64,000 nt of DNA from an uncultured Flavobacteriales bacterium (GCA_905182785.1 CAJJDF010000038.1:1-64000), one strand, 5' to 3'. Shown: positions 1-10,323, counted from the stretch's first letter. Notes: generated by a model not told the origin, from the letters alone. A program made the numbers and translations.

Positions 1-318
1 AACAAAAATATCAGGTGGGTTTCTTTTTAGATTTTCTCTTATTGCTGGGGTATAAACATATTGTCTCCCTCCAATGTGAGTGATCATTACAACTAAACCT
101 CCTGCTGTAAATCTTATAGTTTCTTTAAATTCCCTGCGTGCTTCTGCCCCATCAATATTCCCAAAAACACATTTTAGTCTTTTAAATTTTTTGAGAGAAT
201 CCGTTACAGCTAGATCACCAATATCGCCAGCATGCCATATTTCATCACAATCTTTGAAATATTCAAAAACATTTTCATCCAAATGTCCATGCGTATCTGA
301 TATTACTCCTATTTTCAC
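1..318 (-). CDS. Metallophosphoesterase, YfcE/MJ0936-like (C-terminus truncated by window edge; GTG start)
   Basis: Reverse-strand translation VKIGVISDTHGHLDENVFEYFKDCDEIWHAGDIGDLAV...VFGNIDGAEARREFKE...MITHIGG has the D-x-H, GDIGD and GN metallophosphoesterase motifs; the plus-strand ORF 80-403 is its antisense shadow. Confidence 0.85.
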   Translation of the reverse strand, partial: MKIGVISDTHGHLDENVFEYFKDCDEIWHAGDIGDLAVTDSLKKFKRLKCVFGNIDGAEARREFKETIRFTAGGLVVMITHIGGRQYVYTPAIRENLKRNPPDIFV

Positions 319-1007
319 TAAGGTCTTGGTTTTATTAAAGAAATTCCTATTCCAAAACCTACGTTTAAATGACGGTAATTACCTTGGTAATCTTCTTGTA
401 TAAAATTAGTAAACGATTCTACACAGACAGTTTCTGGAGTAAAATTGGTGTTAGAAAAGTTATATCCTACCGAAAAGAAAAATGAAAACACTTCTTCTGT
501 TTTTAAATAAAAATTTAAATTGGGTGCATAAAAAATTCCTTTCTTAGAAGTTCTACTTCCATTTGCAATACAAATAACAGAATTTCCAATTGTATTTTCC
601 ATTCCAACTTGAAAGTTGGCTTCTATAGAGAAATTTTCATACACGTCATAAAAATAACTTAATTCTCCATAAACTCCTTTTTGCTCTATTTTTCCTTTCA
701 ATTGATTTTGAACTGCAGAATTTAATTCTCTTTCTGATAATTTAAAATACGCATACCTATATCCAAGCCCAACGTAAACATTTTTAATAAATGAATAGTT
801 GAAACTCCCTTGTAAATCAACAACTCCATTACTCACATTTTTTAAAAACTCATTACTTCTAGTAAATGGTAATCTAAAATTAGTTTTAATTAAATAGTTA
901 CTCAATGGCTGAATATCCAAATTTTCTTCTTTTTGAGAAAAAGAAAAAAATGAGGTCGTTAATATTAAAATACAAACTACCGCTATTTTAAACAATTTAG
1001 TTATCAA
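318..1007 (-). CDS. Hypothetical outer-membrane beta-barrel protein
   Basis: Signal peptide MITKLFKIAVVCILILTTSFFSFSQ followed by alternating aromatic beta-strand pattern. Confidence 0.6.
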   Translation of the reverse strand: MITKLFKIAVVCILILTTSFFSFSQKEENLDIQPLSNYLIKTNFRLPFTRSNEFLKNVSNGVVDLQGSFNYSFIKNVYVGLGYRYAYFKLSERELNSAVQNQLKGKIEQKGVYGELSYFYDVYENFSIEANFQVGMENTIGNSVICIANGSRTSKKGIFYAPNLNFYLKTEEVFSFFFSVGYNFSNTNFTPETVCVESFTNFIQEDYQGNYRHLNVGFGIGISLIKPRP

Positions 1008-1392
1008 TGATAATTTGTTTTGTGATTGTTTGATTGTTTGTTGTCAATTGTAAAAAATACCTACCGTTCGATAATAGCTTAGTATTCAAAATAAAAGAAT
1101 GAGCTCCCTCTTCTTTATCATCGTTAGATAATTGTTTTAATTCATTCAGTTTTACATCTGTTAATGATAGTATTATCCGTGATGATTGTCCCAATTTATA
1201 TTGGAGTTCATAATCATCTTTTATAGGATTTTCAATTTCTTCCATGAAAGAAAAGCTTTCATTCAGTTTCTTTTTATCCTTAAAAAGCCATATTACCCAA
1301 GCATATAATAATGACAAAAACCAAAACACCAAGGGTGCTATGATTAATACCAACAGTATTATAAAAAAATATCCTATCGCATCATTTCCCAT
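997..1392 (-). CDS. Hypothetical membrane-anchored protein
   Basis: 131 aa ORF with N-terminal hydrophobic segments, cotranscribed and overlapping the downstream ORF. Confidence 0.5.
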   Translation of the reverse strand: MGNDAIGYFFIILLVLIIAPLVFWFLSLLYAWVIWLFKDKKKLNESFSFMEEIENPIKDDYELQYKLGQSSRIILSLTDVKLNELKQLSNDDKEEGAHSFILNTKLLSNGRYFLQLTTNNQTITKQIIIDN

Positions 1393-1396
1393 AGTG

Positions 1397-2893
1397 TTAT
1401 AATCTAAATCTTAAAAATCCAAATGCTGCTGAAATCATTGGTTTCTCTGTGTCTTTGAAATTAATTAATGAATTTATGTCTCTTGTAGAAATCCCCATTT
1501 CATAAGTACCATTAAAAGGTGAAAACACAAAACCAACTGGCATTCTAAGCAGTTCTTCATTTTGAAAAACTATTCCCCCCGATAAAATTATTGGCCCAAG
1601 TTTGAAGTCTGCTCCTGCTGAAAACAAGGCTGATTTAAAGTTCCCCGGACTTGAATTTAAAGGTGTAATCATCTCTGCTCCTACTTCTAACATTTTACCT
1701 AGTTGAATACTTGCTCCTGCTCTTAAATTTGAAGGAAGGCTTACTTTTCTTTCAAAATTACCTTGTTGAATAGTAACTAAGCTATTCAAAATACTATCAA
1801 ACGAATCCATTCCTGACAAACCAGATGAAGACGTTTCAGATAACCCTCCAATACTGAAATTTGCTAAAGCTGAATCAGCAATAGCATTGAACGTGTTTTC
1901 TTTCCATGTAATACTACCAATATCATTTACTGCAATTCCTATTTTTAATCTTTTAAAAGCCTTTACGTTAACTCCTAAATCTACTCCAAATCCTTTACCA
2001 GCAGCTTTTGGTAATTGCATTTTAAAAGTCCCTGTAGAAAATAACCCCGATCCAGACGCACTAAAACTAGGAGAATAAGATAAAAAAGCTGATAAATCAG
2101 TTGGAGAACTTTCTAAATCAAAAATGGCCATCCCAGTTAAGTATTTTATTCCAATACCTCCATAGATTCCAAATTTTTCATTCTTTATAATTTGTCTCCC
2201 GTAACCAAAATTAAATTCTCTTATCCAAGAAACTTTTAGTCTAGTTCCGTTCATTATTTCTGATACGGTTTTAGGATTACTCGTTTTTCCGTATTGGATT
2301 TTACTGTTTGGATCATCTTGTAAAGAGTCGTAATTGGAAGGAGTATTTGCTACTGTATAAGTTGACACGCCGTTGTCTACTACTAAAGAATCAAAAAAAG
2401 GAGCTGCAAAGCCATAAGTAACAATATCTGCAAAATCTTTAGATAAACCTATATTCATAGAATATCTTTCAGTAACAGAAAAAGCAAAACCTCCTAGCTT
2501 CTTTGTAGTGAAAGCAATTCCAAATAACCTAGAATCAAAATTGAATAGTAATCCATCTTGTAAATCTGTCGATAAATCACGCAAATCATTATAACTCTTA
2601 GATCCATCCACACCAAAATTTAATGAGAGAGGTTTTACATCTAAAATTGATTCATTGTTAAATAATTTTGAACTAGCAGAAAATCCTGTTTCTCCAAGTC
2701 CAAAGGCTATTGTTTTCCCTTTAAACTCTTTTGACCATCCTAGGTTGGCAGGATTAATACCTAAAGCCTGATAGTCGGTCGCAAAAGTTGTAGAAACCCC
2801 TCTACCTGTTGAGCTAAAAACACTTCCTTCCCCTTGAGCAAAAACTAAAGTAGAGGTAAAAAAAAGCAAAACTATTATTTTGATCTTATTCAT
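1397..2893 (-). CDS. DUF5723-like outer-membrane protein
   Basis: Signal peptide plus 'GINPANLGW' and long beta-barrel sequence typical of Bacteroidota DUF5723/PorV-like proteins. Confidence 0.6.
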   Translation of the reverse strand: MNKIKIIVLLFFTSTLVFAQGEGSVFSSTGRGVSTTFATDYQALGINPANLGWSKEFKGKTIAFGLGETGFSASSKLFNNESILDVKPLSLNFGVDGSKSYNDLRDLSTDLQDGLLFNFDSRLFGIAFTTKKLGGFAFSVTERYSMNIGLSKDFADIVTYGFAAPFFDSLVVDNGVSTYTVANTPSNYDSLQDDPNSKIQYGKTSNPKTVSEIMNGTRLKVSWIREFNFGYGRQIIKNEKFGIYGGIGIKYLTGMAIFDLESSPTDLSAFLSYSPSFSASGSGLFSTGTFKMQLPKAAGKGFGVDLGVNVKAFKRLKIGIAVNDIGSITWKENTFNAIADSALANFSIGGLSETSSSGLSGMDSFDSILNSLVTIQQGNFERKVSLPSNLRAGASIQLGKMLEVGAEMITPLNSSPGNFKSALFSAGADFKLGPIILSGGIVFQNEELLRMPVGFVFSPFNGTYEMGISTRDINSLINFKDTEKPMISAAFGFLRFRL

Positions 2894-2915
2894 GGCTTGT
2901 TATTTTTATAAAAAC

Positions 2916-3728
2916 CTAGTTGCCGAACTTTTCAATTACTTGTTGTGTTACTCCTGTTGCAGAAAATCCTCCGTCATGGAATAAGTTTTGCATAGTTACG
3001 TAACGTGTGTAGTCCGAAAACATTGCCACACAATACTCTGCACAAGCTTCTGCACTTGCGTTTCCTAATGGACTCATTTGTTCCGAATAGTTGATAAATT
3101 CATCAAATCCTTTTACTCCACTTCCTGCAGTTGTTACTGTTGGAGATTGAGAAATAGTGTTAATTCTTACTTTTTTAGTTGAACCATAGTGATAACCAAA
3201 ACTTCTTGCGATAGACTCTAACAATGATTTTGCATCAGCCATATCTCCATAATCAGGAAAAATTCTTTGTGCTGCAATATAAGTCAATGCTACTACAGAA
3301 CCCCATTCGTTTATTGCGTCTTGTTTTTTGCAAATTTGTAAGGTCTTATGAAAAGATGTAGCAGAAATATCTAAAGTTTTGTTGTACCAATCATAATTTA
3401 AATCAGTATAGTGCTTTCCTTTTCTAACATTTGGAGACATTCCTATTGAATGTAAAACAAAATCCAATTTACCTCCCAATATCTCTTGAGACTTGGTAAT
3501 TAAGTTCTCCAAATCTTCGTTAGAAGTAGCATCTGCAGGGATAACTTGAGAGTTAGTTTTTGCTGCAAGGTCGTTTATTTCACCCATCCTCATTGCGATA
3601 GGTGCATTTGTCAATACAAATTCAGCTCCTTCAGCATGAGCCAATTCAGCTATCTTCCATGCAATAGATTGTGAGTTTAAAGCTCCAAAAATAATCCCTT
3701 TCTTACCCTTTAATATGTTGTTAGCCAT
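2916..3728 (-). CDS. fabI: Enoyl-[acyl-carrier-protein] reductase (NADH)
   Basis: GKKGIIFGALNSQSIAWKIAELAHAEGAEFVLTNA; LDFVLHSIGMSP; SDYTRYVTMQNLFHDGGFSATG are FabI hallmarks. Confidence 0.93.
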   Translation of the reverse strand: MANNILKGKKGIIFGALNSQSIAWKIAELAHAEGAEFVLTNAPIAMRMGEINDLAAKTNSQVIPADATSNEDLENLITKSQEILGGKLDFVLHSIGMSPNVRKGKHYTDLNYDWYNKTLDISATSFHKTLQICKKQDAINEWGSVVALTYIAAQRIFPDYGDMADAKSLLESIARSFGYHYGSTKKVRINTISQSPTVTTAGSGVKGFDEFINYSEQMSPLGNASAEACAEYCVAMFSDYTRYVTMQNLFHDGGFSATGVTQQVIEKFGN

Positions 3729-3857
3729 TTTGCTTTTTTTAATAATTTATAATACAAAGATAACACTAAAATTGGATGGTACAATTTTGAAAATTGAAAA
3801 TATTACAAATGTATTGTTGATATCGGTTAAAGAAATTTTTAATTGTTTTGCTTTCCT

Positions 3858-3865
3858 TATATTTG
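3858..3865 (+). promoter_or_regulatory. Bacteroidota -7 element (TAnnTTTG)
   Basis: TATATTTG about 20 nt upstream of ATG 3884; matches the Bacteroidota consensus; no convincing -33 TTG at canonical spacing. Confidence 0.45.
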
Positions 3866-3883
3866 CATCAAATTATTGATTGA

Positions 3884-4624
3884 ATGATAGACGGAAAAAA
3901 AATTATTGTAGTGATGCCAGCTTATAATGCTGAAAACACATTGGAAAAAACGTACAATGAAATCCCATTTGAAATTGTGGATGATGTGGTATTGGTAGAT
4001 GACAAATCAAGCGACAAAACCAGTGAGCTGGCTGCAAGAATTGGAATCAAACATGTTATTATCCACGAAAAAAACAAAGGTTACGGAGGGAATCAAAAGT
4101 CTTGTTATAACAAAGCATTAGCTTTAGGGGCAGACATTGTAATTATGCTACATCCTGATTACCAGTATACACCAAAACTTATTCACTCCATTTCTTACCT
4201 AATTGCAAATGGTGTTTATCCAGTTGTTTTAGGGTCAAGAATTCTTGGGAACGGAGCTCTTAAAGGAGGGATGCCTCTTTACAAATACATTGCAAATAGG
4301 TTTTTGACTTTGACACAAAATATTTTGGTCGGACAAAAACTTTCGGAATACCACACAGGTTACCGTGCTTTTTCTAAAGAAGTGTTGGAGTCAATCAAGT
4401 ACAATGATAATTCAGATGATTTTGTTTTTGACAATCAAATGCTTTCACAAATAATTTACAAAGATTTTGAAATTGCAGAAATTACTTGTCCAACAAAATA
4501 CTTTGATGAAGCCTCTTCAATTAATTTCAAAAGATCAATGACTTATGGTTTTGGAGTTCTTGGAACTTCTTTTAAGCATTTTTTTACAAGAATTGGAGTA
4601 TATAATTGGAAACTACTTAAATAA
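3884..4624 (+). CDS. Glycosyltransferase family 2 (polyprenyl-phosphate sugar synthase, DPM1/ArnC-like)
   Basis: VVMPAYNAENTLEKTYNEIP...VLVDDKSSDKTSELA...NKGYGGNQKSCYNKAL...HPDYQYTPK. Confidence 0.85.
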   Translation: MIDGKKIIVVMPAYNAENTLEKTYNEIPFEIVDDVVLVDDKSSDKTSELAARIGIKHVIIHEKNKGYGGNQKSCYNKALALGADIVIMLHPDYQYTPKLIHSISYLIANGVYPVVLGSRILGNGALKGGMPLYKYIANRFLTLTQNILVGQKLSEYHTGYRAFSKEVLESIKYNDNSDDFVFDNQMLSQIIYKDFEIAEITCPTKYFDEASSINFKRSMTYGFGVLGTSFKHFFTRIGVYNWKLLK

Positions 4625-4626
4625 TT

Positions 4627-5274
4627 TTGATCAAACTTTTCAAATATAACAAAGCGTTTCTAGTAGTTTACGCTCTTTTTTCAATTGCCGTTTTAATTAT
4701 TCTTTCTTTGTATGGAAAAATAGAAGCGCAGTTAATTGCTAACCAATTTTATCATCCCTTTTTTGATGGTTTTTTCTTTTACTCAACTAAAGTGGTGGAG
4801 TGGTTCTCATTTATAGTAATAATTTCAATCCTATTTCTTAAAGGTGCAAAATGGGCTATCAATGGATTGTTTATTTATGGAATTACTGCCCTTATTACTT
4901 TTATGCTTAAAAGACAAGTCTTTATAGAGGCTATGAGACCAACTTTTGATAACACTAATTTTAGATTAATATCAAGTGATTTTGGTTTACATCAATTGAC
5001 CAATCACTCTTTCCCTTCGGGTCATACTACTGCTGCATTTACTTTATTTTGTTTTTTAGCTCTTATCTCTTCACATAAAAATAGAGGATACATCTACGGA
5101 GTAATAGCAGTAATTATAGGGTATTCAAGAGTATACCTATCTCAACATTTTTTCGAAGACATTTTAATGGGAGCAACAGTTGGAACTTTTGGAACCTTTA
5201 TTCTCTTTTTCTTTTTGGATAAAATCAATTATGGAAGTTGGGCATTAAAACCAATTATCAAACTTAAAAAATGA
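4627..5274 (+). CDS. PAP2-family phosphatase (TTG start)
   Basis: Multi-TM protein with LKRQVFIEAMRP, FPSGHTTAAF and GYSRVYLSQHFFEDILMGA, i.e. the PAP2 KX6RP / PSGH / SRX5HX3D motifs. Confidence 0.85.
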   Translation: MIKLFKYNKAFLVVYALFSIAVLIILSLYGKIEAQLIANQFYHPFFDGFFFYSTKVVEWFSFIVIISILFLKGAKWAINGLFIYGITALITFMLKRQVFIEAMRPTFDNTNFRLISSDFGLHQLTNHSFPSGHTTAAFTLFCFLALISSHKNRGYIYGVIAVIIGYSRVYLSQHFFEDILMGATVGTFGTFILFFFLDKINYGSWALKPIIKLKK

Positions 5275-6968
5275 GCATAAATCAAAAGAATATACTTTTT
5301 CTAATCGGAATAGGAATCCTATTCTTTTTCCCCTTTTTAGGGCATGTTCATTTGTTTGATTGGGATGAAATAAACTTTGCCGAATCGGCAAGGGAAATGA
5401 TAGAAACTGGCGATTTTTTTAGAGTAAAAATCAACTACGAACCGTTTTGGGAAAAACCTCCTTTCTTTTTTTGGTTACAAGTGATCTCGATGAAACTATT
5501 TGGAATAAATGAGTTTGCTGCTCGTTTTCCTAATGCCATATTGGGAGTCATTTCATTAATTGTATTATATAAGATTGGAAAAAAAATAGTTTCTGAAAAA
5601 TTTGGAATGATATGGAGCTTAGTTTATTTGGCTTCTTTTCTTCCTCACCTTTATTTTAAATCTGGAATTATTGATCCTTTTTTCAATTTCTTTATTTTTC
5701 TATCGCTTTATTTTTTAATTCTTACGTTAAAAAAAACAACAGTCAGAAAAAGAAATTCGCTTGCTGCAGGATTATTTTTAGGACTTGCTATTATTACAAA
5801 AGGACCTGTTGCTCTAGTACTTATCCTTGTTACTTTTATCACCTATATCATTATTAGAAAAGGAAAGGTCAAGGTTCCTATTGTTAGTCTTTTTATTTTC
5901 TTTTTTAGTTCTTTAGCAATTACTTTTGTTTGGTTTGGATACGAGACTATCACAAATAGTCCTTGGTTTATCATTGAGTTTATTCAATATCAATTAGAAT
6001 TGCTCACGGAGCCTGTTGCGGGTCATGAACAGCCAATTTATTATCATTTTCTTGTCGTGCTTTTGGGATGTTTCCCAATGTCAATTCTTGCACTACCTGC
6101 TTTCAGGAAACGCCAACAAGAAGTTCCTTATGACTTTACACTTTGGATGAAAATCTTGTTTTGGGTAGTTATGATTCTATTTACAATCGTAAAAACAAAG
6201 ATTGTCCACTATTCATCAATGAGTTATTTACCGCTTTCCTTTTTAGCTGCAATTGTATTGTATTCGTATTCAAAAGATTCTACAAAAAAAATATCAAAAG
6301 CTTTACGAATAACTTTCCTAGCAATAGGTTCCATCTTCGGAATTCTTCTTGTTGCTACTCCTATTTTATTTAAAAACAGTTACTTAATTACACCTTATAT
6401 CAAAGACGAATTTGCTGTAGCTTCTTTCAATAGTGAAATGAATTGGCAAGGTTGGGAATTTATTATAGGAATTTTATTTATTGCTGGATTAATTATTTCT
6501 TATCGTTTTCTATATAAAAATGAAATAGCCAAATTTTTAAAAACCATTGCGCTATCAACTGGTATCACTCTGCTGTTATATGCAATATTTGTGGTTCCAA
6601 AAATCGAAAAATTCTCTCAAGGCCCAGCCATTGAGTTTTACGAATCAATAGAAAATAAAGATGTGTATGTGACTACAATTGGATTTAAGAGTTATGCTCA
6701 TTATTTTTATTCTAAAATAAAACCACAACAAAGTGAAAGTGGTATTTTTCAGGTTAAAAAAGAATACAAAGAAAGTTTATCAGACAAGAAAGACTTCAAT
6801 GTAATTGATTTAAATACGGCTACAAACCTATGGCTATTAGAGGGTGAAATAGATAAAAAGTCATATTTCGTAACTAAAATAACACACAGAAAAAAAATGA
6901 AGGAATACACAAAATTAACTTTTATAGAAAACAAAGGAGGTTTTGATTTTTATTCTCGTAATCCTTAA
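5271..6968 (+). CDS. GT-C glycosyltransferase, family 39 (ArnT/PMT-like)
   Basis: HVHLFDWDEINFAESAREMIETGDFFRVKINYEPFWEKPPFFFWLQ plus many TM helices, typical of ArnT-like GT39. Confidence 0.85.
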   Translation: MSINQKNILFLIGIGILFFFPFLGHVHLFDWDEINFAESAREMIETGDFFRVKINYEPFWEKPPFFFWLQVISMKLFGINEFAARFPNAILGVISLIVLYKIGKKIVSEKFGMIWSLVYLASFLPHLYFKSGIIDPFFNFFIFLSLYFLILTLKKTTVRKRNSLAAGLFLGLAIITKGPVALVLILVTFITYIIIRKGKVKVPIVSLFIFFFSSLAITFVWFGYETITNSPWFIIEFIQYQLELLTEPVAGHEQPIYYHFLVVLLGCFPMSILALPAFRKRQQEVPYDFTLWMKILFWVVMILFTIVKTKIVHYSSMSYLPLSFLAAIVLYSYSKDSTKKISKALRITFLAIGSIFGILLVATPILFKNSYLITPYIKDEFAVASFNSEMNWQGWEFIIGILFIAGLIISYRFLYKNEIAKFLKTIALSTGITLLLYAIFVVPKIEKFSQGPAIEFYESIENKDVYVTTIGFKSYAHYFYSKIKPQQSESGIFQVKKEYKESLSDKKDFNVIDLNTATNLWLLEGEIDKKSYFVTKITHRKKMKEYTKLTFIENKGGFDFYSRNP

Positions 6969-6971
6969 GCT

Positions 6972-7778
6972 ATGAAAAATTTAATTCTTTTACTGTTTTT
7001 AGCCTCTACTACTTTCTCACAAGGGCCAATTGATGGTTATATGAAAAACAAAAAGCAATATGCTTTCGGTTTATCTTATTCCTTAGAAAAAGCCTCGAAA
7101 TTATATGCAGGAGAAAATAAAATTGCTGTTACAAGAACAACAAAAGCTTTTAGTTTTTTCGCTACTTATGGGCTTTTAGATAAGCTAAATATACAAGTTG
7201 GCCTTCCTTATTTGAATGTAAATTTAGGAGCTCGAAAGGGATTTCAAGACGGCTCTGTTTACTTAAAATATTTAGCCCTTAAGAAAGACAACAAAGCTGG
7301 AAACATTAATTTCATTGTTTCTTCAGGGTTTATTTTTCCTACTAGTGATTATGAAATTGGAGGAGCTCATGCACTGGGTCAACATTCATTTGCAGGAGAT
7401 TTTAGAGCAGTTGTTCAACAAAATTTTAATAATCGATTCTTTGCTTCTTTTCAAGCAGGTTATTTCTTAAAAGAGGAACCAACACCCAATGGTTTTTCTT
7501 CAGCCTTAAAGATCGGGTATGCAGGTAAAATCTATGCTGATATTTGGTTCGAATTTCTCGAAGCAATTGGAGGAACTGATTACAGAGGGAGTGGCGAATT
7601 AAACCCTTCATCCAAAGGAGGTTTTCCTAGTTTAGGATTTGGCTACAAAAAAATTGGAGGGACAGTATTTTACCCATTTACAAAACACATTGGTAGTTTT
7701 GCAGGCATTTCTTATGTTTTGGCAGGAAGAAATGCCTTTAAAAATACTGGATTCAATTTGGGAATTGTGATTCAATAA
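6972..7778 (+). CDS. Outer-membrane beta-barrel protein, unknown function
   Basis: Signal peptide and repeated beta-strand pattern; 4 bp downstream of the GT39 gene. Confidence 0.6.
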   Translation: MKNLILLLFLASTTFSQGPIDGYMKNKKQYAFGLSYSLEKASKLYAGENKIAVTRTTKAFSFFATYGLLDKLNIQVGLPYLNVNLGARKGFQDGSVYLKYLALKKDNKAGNINFIVSSGFIFPTSDYEIGGAHALGQHSFAGDFRAVVQQNFNNRFFASFQAGYFLKEEPTPNGFSSALKIGYAGKIYADIWFEFLEAIGGTDYRGSGELNPSSKGGFPSLGFGYKKIGGTVFYPFTKHIGSFAGISYVLAGRNAFKNTGFNLGIVIQ

Positions 7779-7866
7779 TTTCTAATGATTTAGTGTTGTA
7801 GTAATTTTAGTTACATTTATGTAAGTTCATTTATTCTATTTCGATAAATAACTAACCTTATAAAAT

Positions 7867-8856
7867 ATGAAATTAGCTTACCTCCTACTTTTTAGTCTAT
7901 TTATAATCTCTTGTTCTACCGAAAAAAAAGAAATTGACACTAGTAATCCAAATAATATAGAAAACAATATAGATTCTACTTTTATTTCAGATTCTATTAC
8001 AGAAAAGGAAATCATTGAATCTATAGATAAAGAACTCGCAAAAGATTCAACCTTACCCGGAATTCATTATTCTGGAGAGAAAAAAGAAGCTAAAAAAGCT
8101 AAAGTTGTTGAAGCTGCTAAAGTAGAAACTTTAGAAACAACACCTATTGTTACTGAACCTATAAAAGAAAAAACTCCTGAACCAGTTATTCAAATTAGAG
8201 CAGAAATTCACAAAACTTGGGATGATTTATTGAAAAAACACATTTCTTCTTCAGGAAAAGTAAACTATGAGGGATTTGTAAAAGACAAAGACGAATTACT
8301 TAAATACATTAAGGAATTACAATCATTTTACAAAGACGTTAGCTCTTGGGGAAAGAATAAAAGATTGGCTTACTGGATAAATATATACAATGCAGTAACT
8401 GTGAAATTAATTACTGATAATTATCCTTTAAAGTCTATTCAAGACTTGAACGGAGGAAAAGCATGGGATTTGAAATTGATTTATTTAGGAGGTGTTTCTT
8501 ATACCCTTAATGTTATTGAAAATAAAATCATTAGACCTAAATATAACGAACCAAGAATACATTTTGCAGTAAACTGTGCTGCTAAATCCTGCCCAAAAAT
8601 AATGAATAGAGCTTGGACAGAAGATAACATTGAAAGGTATCTTGCAAAACAGACCAAAGCATTTGTTGCTAACTCAACTGAAAATAATATTTCGATCAAC
8701 AAAGTAGAATTATCAAAAATATTTGATTGGTACAAAGCTGATTTTGGTGGGAATAACACAAAACTGATTGAATTTATTAATAAATATTCTGACGTTAAAG
8801 TAAACGACAATGCAACTGTTACTTTCAAGGAATACAATTGGGAGTTAAATAACTAA
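7867..8856 (+). CDS. DUF547-domain lipoprotein
   Basis: Lipobox LFIISC; LAYWINIYNAVTVKLITDNYPLKSIQD and RIHFAVNCAAKSCPKI are DUF547 signatures. Confidence 0.8.
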   Translation: MKLAYLLLFSLFIISCSTEKKEIDTSNPNNIENNIDSTFISDSITEKEIIESIDKELAKDSTLPGIHYSGEKKEAKKAKVVEAAKVETLETTPIVTEPIKEKTPEPVIQIRAEIHKTWDDLLKKHISSSGKVNYEGFVKDKDELLKYIKELQSFYKDVSSWGKNKRLAYWINIYNAVTVKLITDNYPLKSIQDLNGGKAWDLKLIYLGGVSYTLNVIENKIIRPKYNEPRIHFAVNCAAKSCPKIMNRAWTEDNIERYLAKQTKAFVANSTENNISINKVELSKIFDWYKADFGGNNTKLIEFINKYSDVKVNDNATVTFKEYNWELNN

Positions 8857-8877
8857 AACGAATCACCCTTCGAGACA

Positions 8878-8914
8878 TTTTATTCCGATAAATTGGAATA
8901 AAACCCTCAGGGTT
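8878..8914. terminator. Two adjacent perfect inverted repeats, probable terminator/hairpins
   Basis: TTTTATTCC-gataaatt-GGAATAAAA (8878-8903) followed by AACCCT-c-AGGGTT. Confidence 0.5.
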
Positions 8915-8928
8915 CATATATATTAATC

Positions 8929-10266
8929 ATGAATAACATTGTAATCATAGGAAACGGAATAGCAGGAATAACAACTGCTAGGCATATAAGAAAACAAGAT
9001 TCTGAGGCTAAGATTACAGTGGTTTCTGCCGAAACGGATCACTTTTTCTCCCGTACTGCATTGATGTACATTTACATGGGACACATGCGTTACAAAGACA
9101 CAAAACCTTATGAAGATTATTTTTGGAAAAAAAACAGAATTGATTTAGTAAGAGGCTATGTGAATTCTATTGACTTTGACTCACAAACATTAAGTCTAGA
9201 AAGTAAAACAATCTCCTACGATAAACTAGTAATTGCAACTGGATCTACTCCTAATAAATTTGGATGGAAAGGTCAAGATTTACCAGGAGTACAAGGTTTA
9301 TATAGCATGCAAGATTTAGAAGCACTAGAAGAATCTACAGCAAAAAAACTGGTAAAGCATGCAGTAATAGTAGGTGGAGGATTGATTGGAGTAGAATTAG
9401 CCGAAATGCTTTTGTCAAGAGGAATAAAAGTGACATTTCTAGTAAGAGAAGATAGGTTTTGGGGAGGAGTATTACCCAAAGAAGAAGGTGGAATGATTGC
9501 TGATCACATGATAAAAGATCACCACGTAGATTTGAGATTAGAAGAGGAATTGGACGAAGTGATTGAAGGAGAAAACGGAAGAACTTGCGCAATAATCACA
9601 AAAAAAGGAGAACGAATAGAGTGTGAATTAGTTGGGTTAACAGCTGGAGTTCATCCCAATGTTGATTTTTTAAAAGAAACAAAACTAGAAATTGGAAGAG
9701 GAATTAAAGTAAATAAATTCCTAGAAACAAACATACCAAATGTATATGCGGCAGGAGATTGTGCCGAAGTACAAGAAACTGTGCCAGGACGAAGACCAAT
9801 TGAAGCTGTATGGTATGTAGGCAGAATGATGGGAGAAACATTGGGTAGGACACTTACAGGAAATAAAATGGCTTACGAACCAGGAGTCTGGTTCAATTCG
9901 GCTAAGTTTTTTGATGTAGAATACCAAACTTATGGAAATATCCTAGCAGATGAACAAGAAGGTGAATCTACTTTTTATTGGAAGCATCCCACAAAACACA
10001 TTTCATTTAGGGCTGTTTACGACTCGAAAACAAAAGTACTGAAAGGAATAAATAACTTTGGAATACGATTACGACACAAAATTTGTGACAAATGGATAAA
10101 CAACAAAACCCAAATAGAACAAATAATGGTAGAATTGAAAAATGCCAATTTCGATCCTGAGTTTTACAAACAATACGAAGAAGAAATAATTGCTCAATTT
10201 AACCAAGAAAATGGAACTAGTATAAAGCCTAAAAAAAGGAATATATTGGCTATTTTCGGTAAATAG
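8929..10266 (+). CDS. NAD(P)/FAD-dependent oxidoreductase (pyridine nucleotide-disulphide family)
   Basis: IVIIGNGIAGITTARHIR; VIVGGGLIGVELAEMLLSRG; NVYAAGDCAEV. Confidence 0.85.
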   Translation: MNNIVIIGNGIAGITTARHIRKQDSEAKITVVSAETDHFFSRTALMYIYMGHMRYKDTKPYEDYFWKKNRIDLVRGYVNSIDFDSQTLSLESKTISYDKLVIATGSTPNKFGWKGQDLPGVQGLYSMQDLEALEESTAKKLVKHAVIVGGGLIGVELAEMLLSRGIKVTFLVREDRFWGGVLPKEEGGMIADHMIKDHHVDLRLEEELDEVIEGENGRTCAIITKKGERIECELVGLTAGVHPNVDFLKETKLEIGRGIKVNKFLETNIPNVYAAGDCAEVQETVPGRRPIEAVWYVGRMMGETLGRTLTGNKMAYEPGVWFNSAKFFDVEYQTYGNILADEQEGESTFYWKHPTKHISFRAVYDSKTKVLKGINNFGIRLRHKICDKWINNKTQIEQIMVELKNANFDPEFYKQYEEEIIAQFNQENGTSIKPKKRNILAIFGK

Positions 10267-10323
10267 ATACCTTTCTGTGAAAAGAATACTGGGTATTATA
10301 ATTCCACTAAATAAATTTAATTT

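Noticed and set aside
80-403. 107-aa plus-strand ORF
   Set aside because: Antisense shadow of the YfcE-like metallophosphoesterase, whose reverse-strand translation has clear catalytic motifs.
6143-6373. Plus-strand ORF inside the GT39 gene, and the other small overlapping ORFs in the track
   Set aside because: Embedded in strongly supported genes in alternative frames or antisense, with cysteine/phenylalanine-rich shadow composition.
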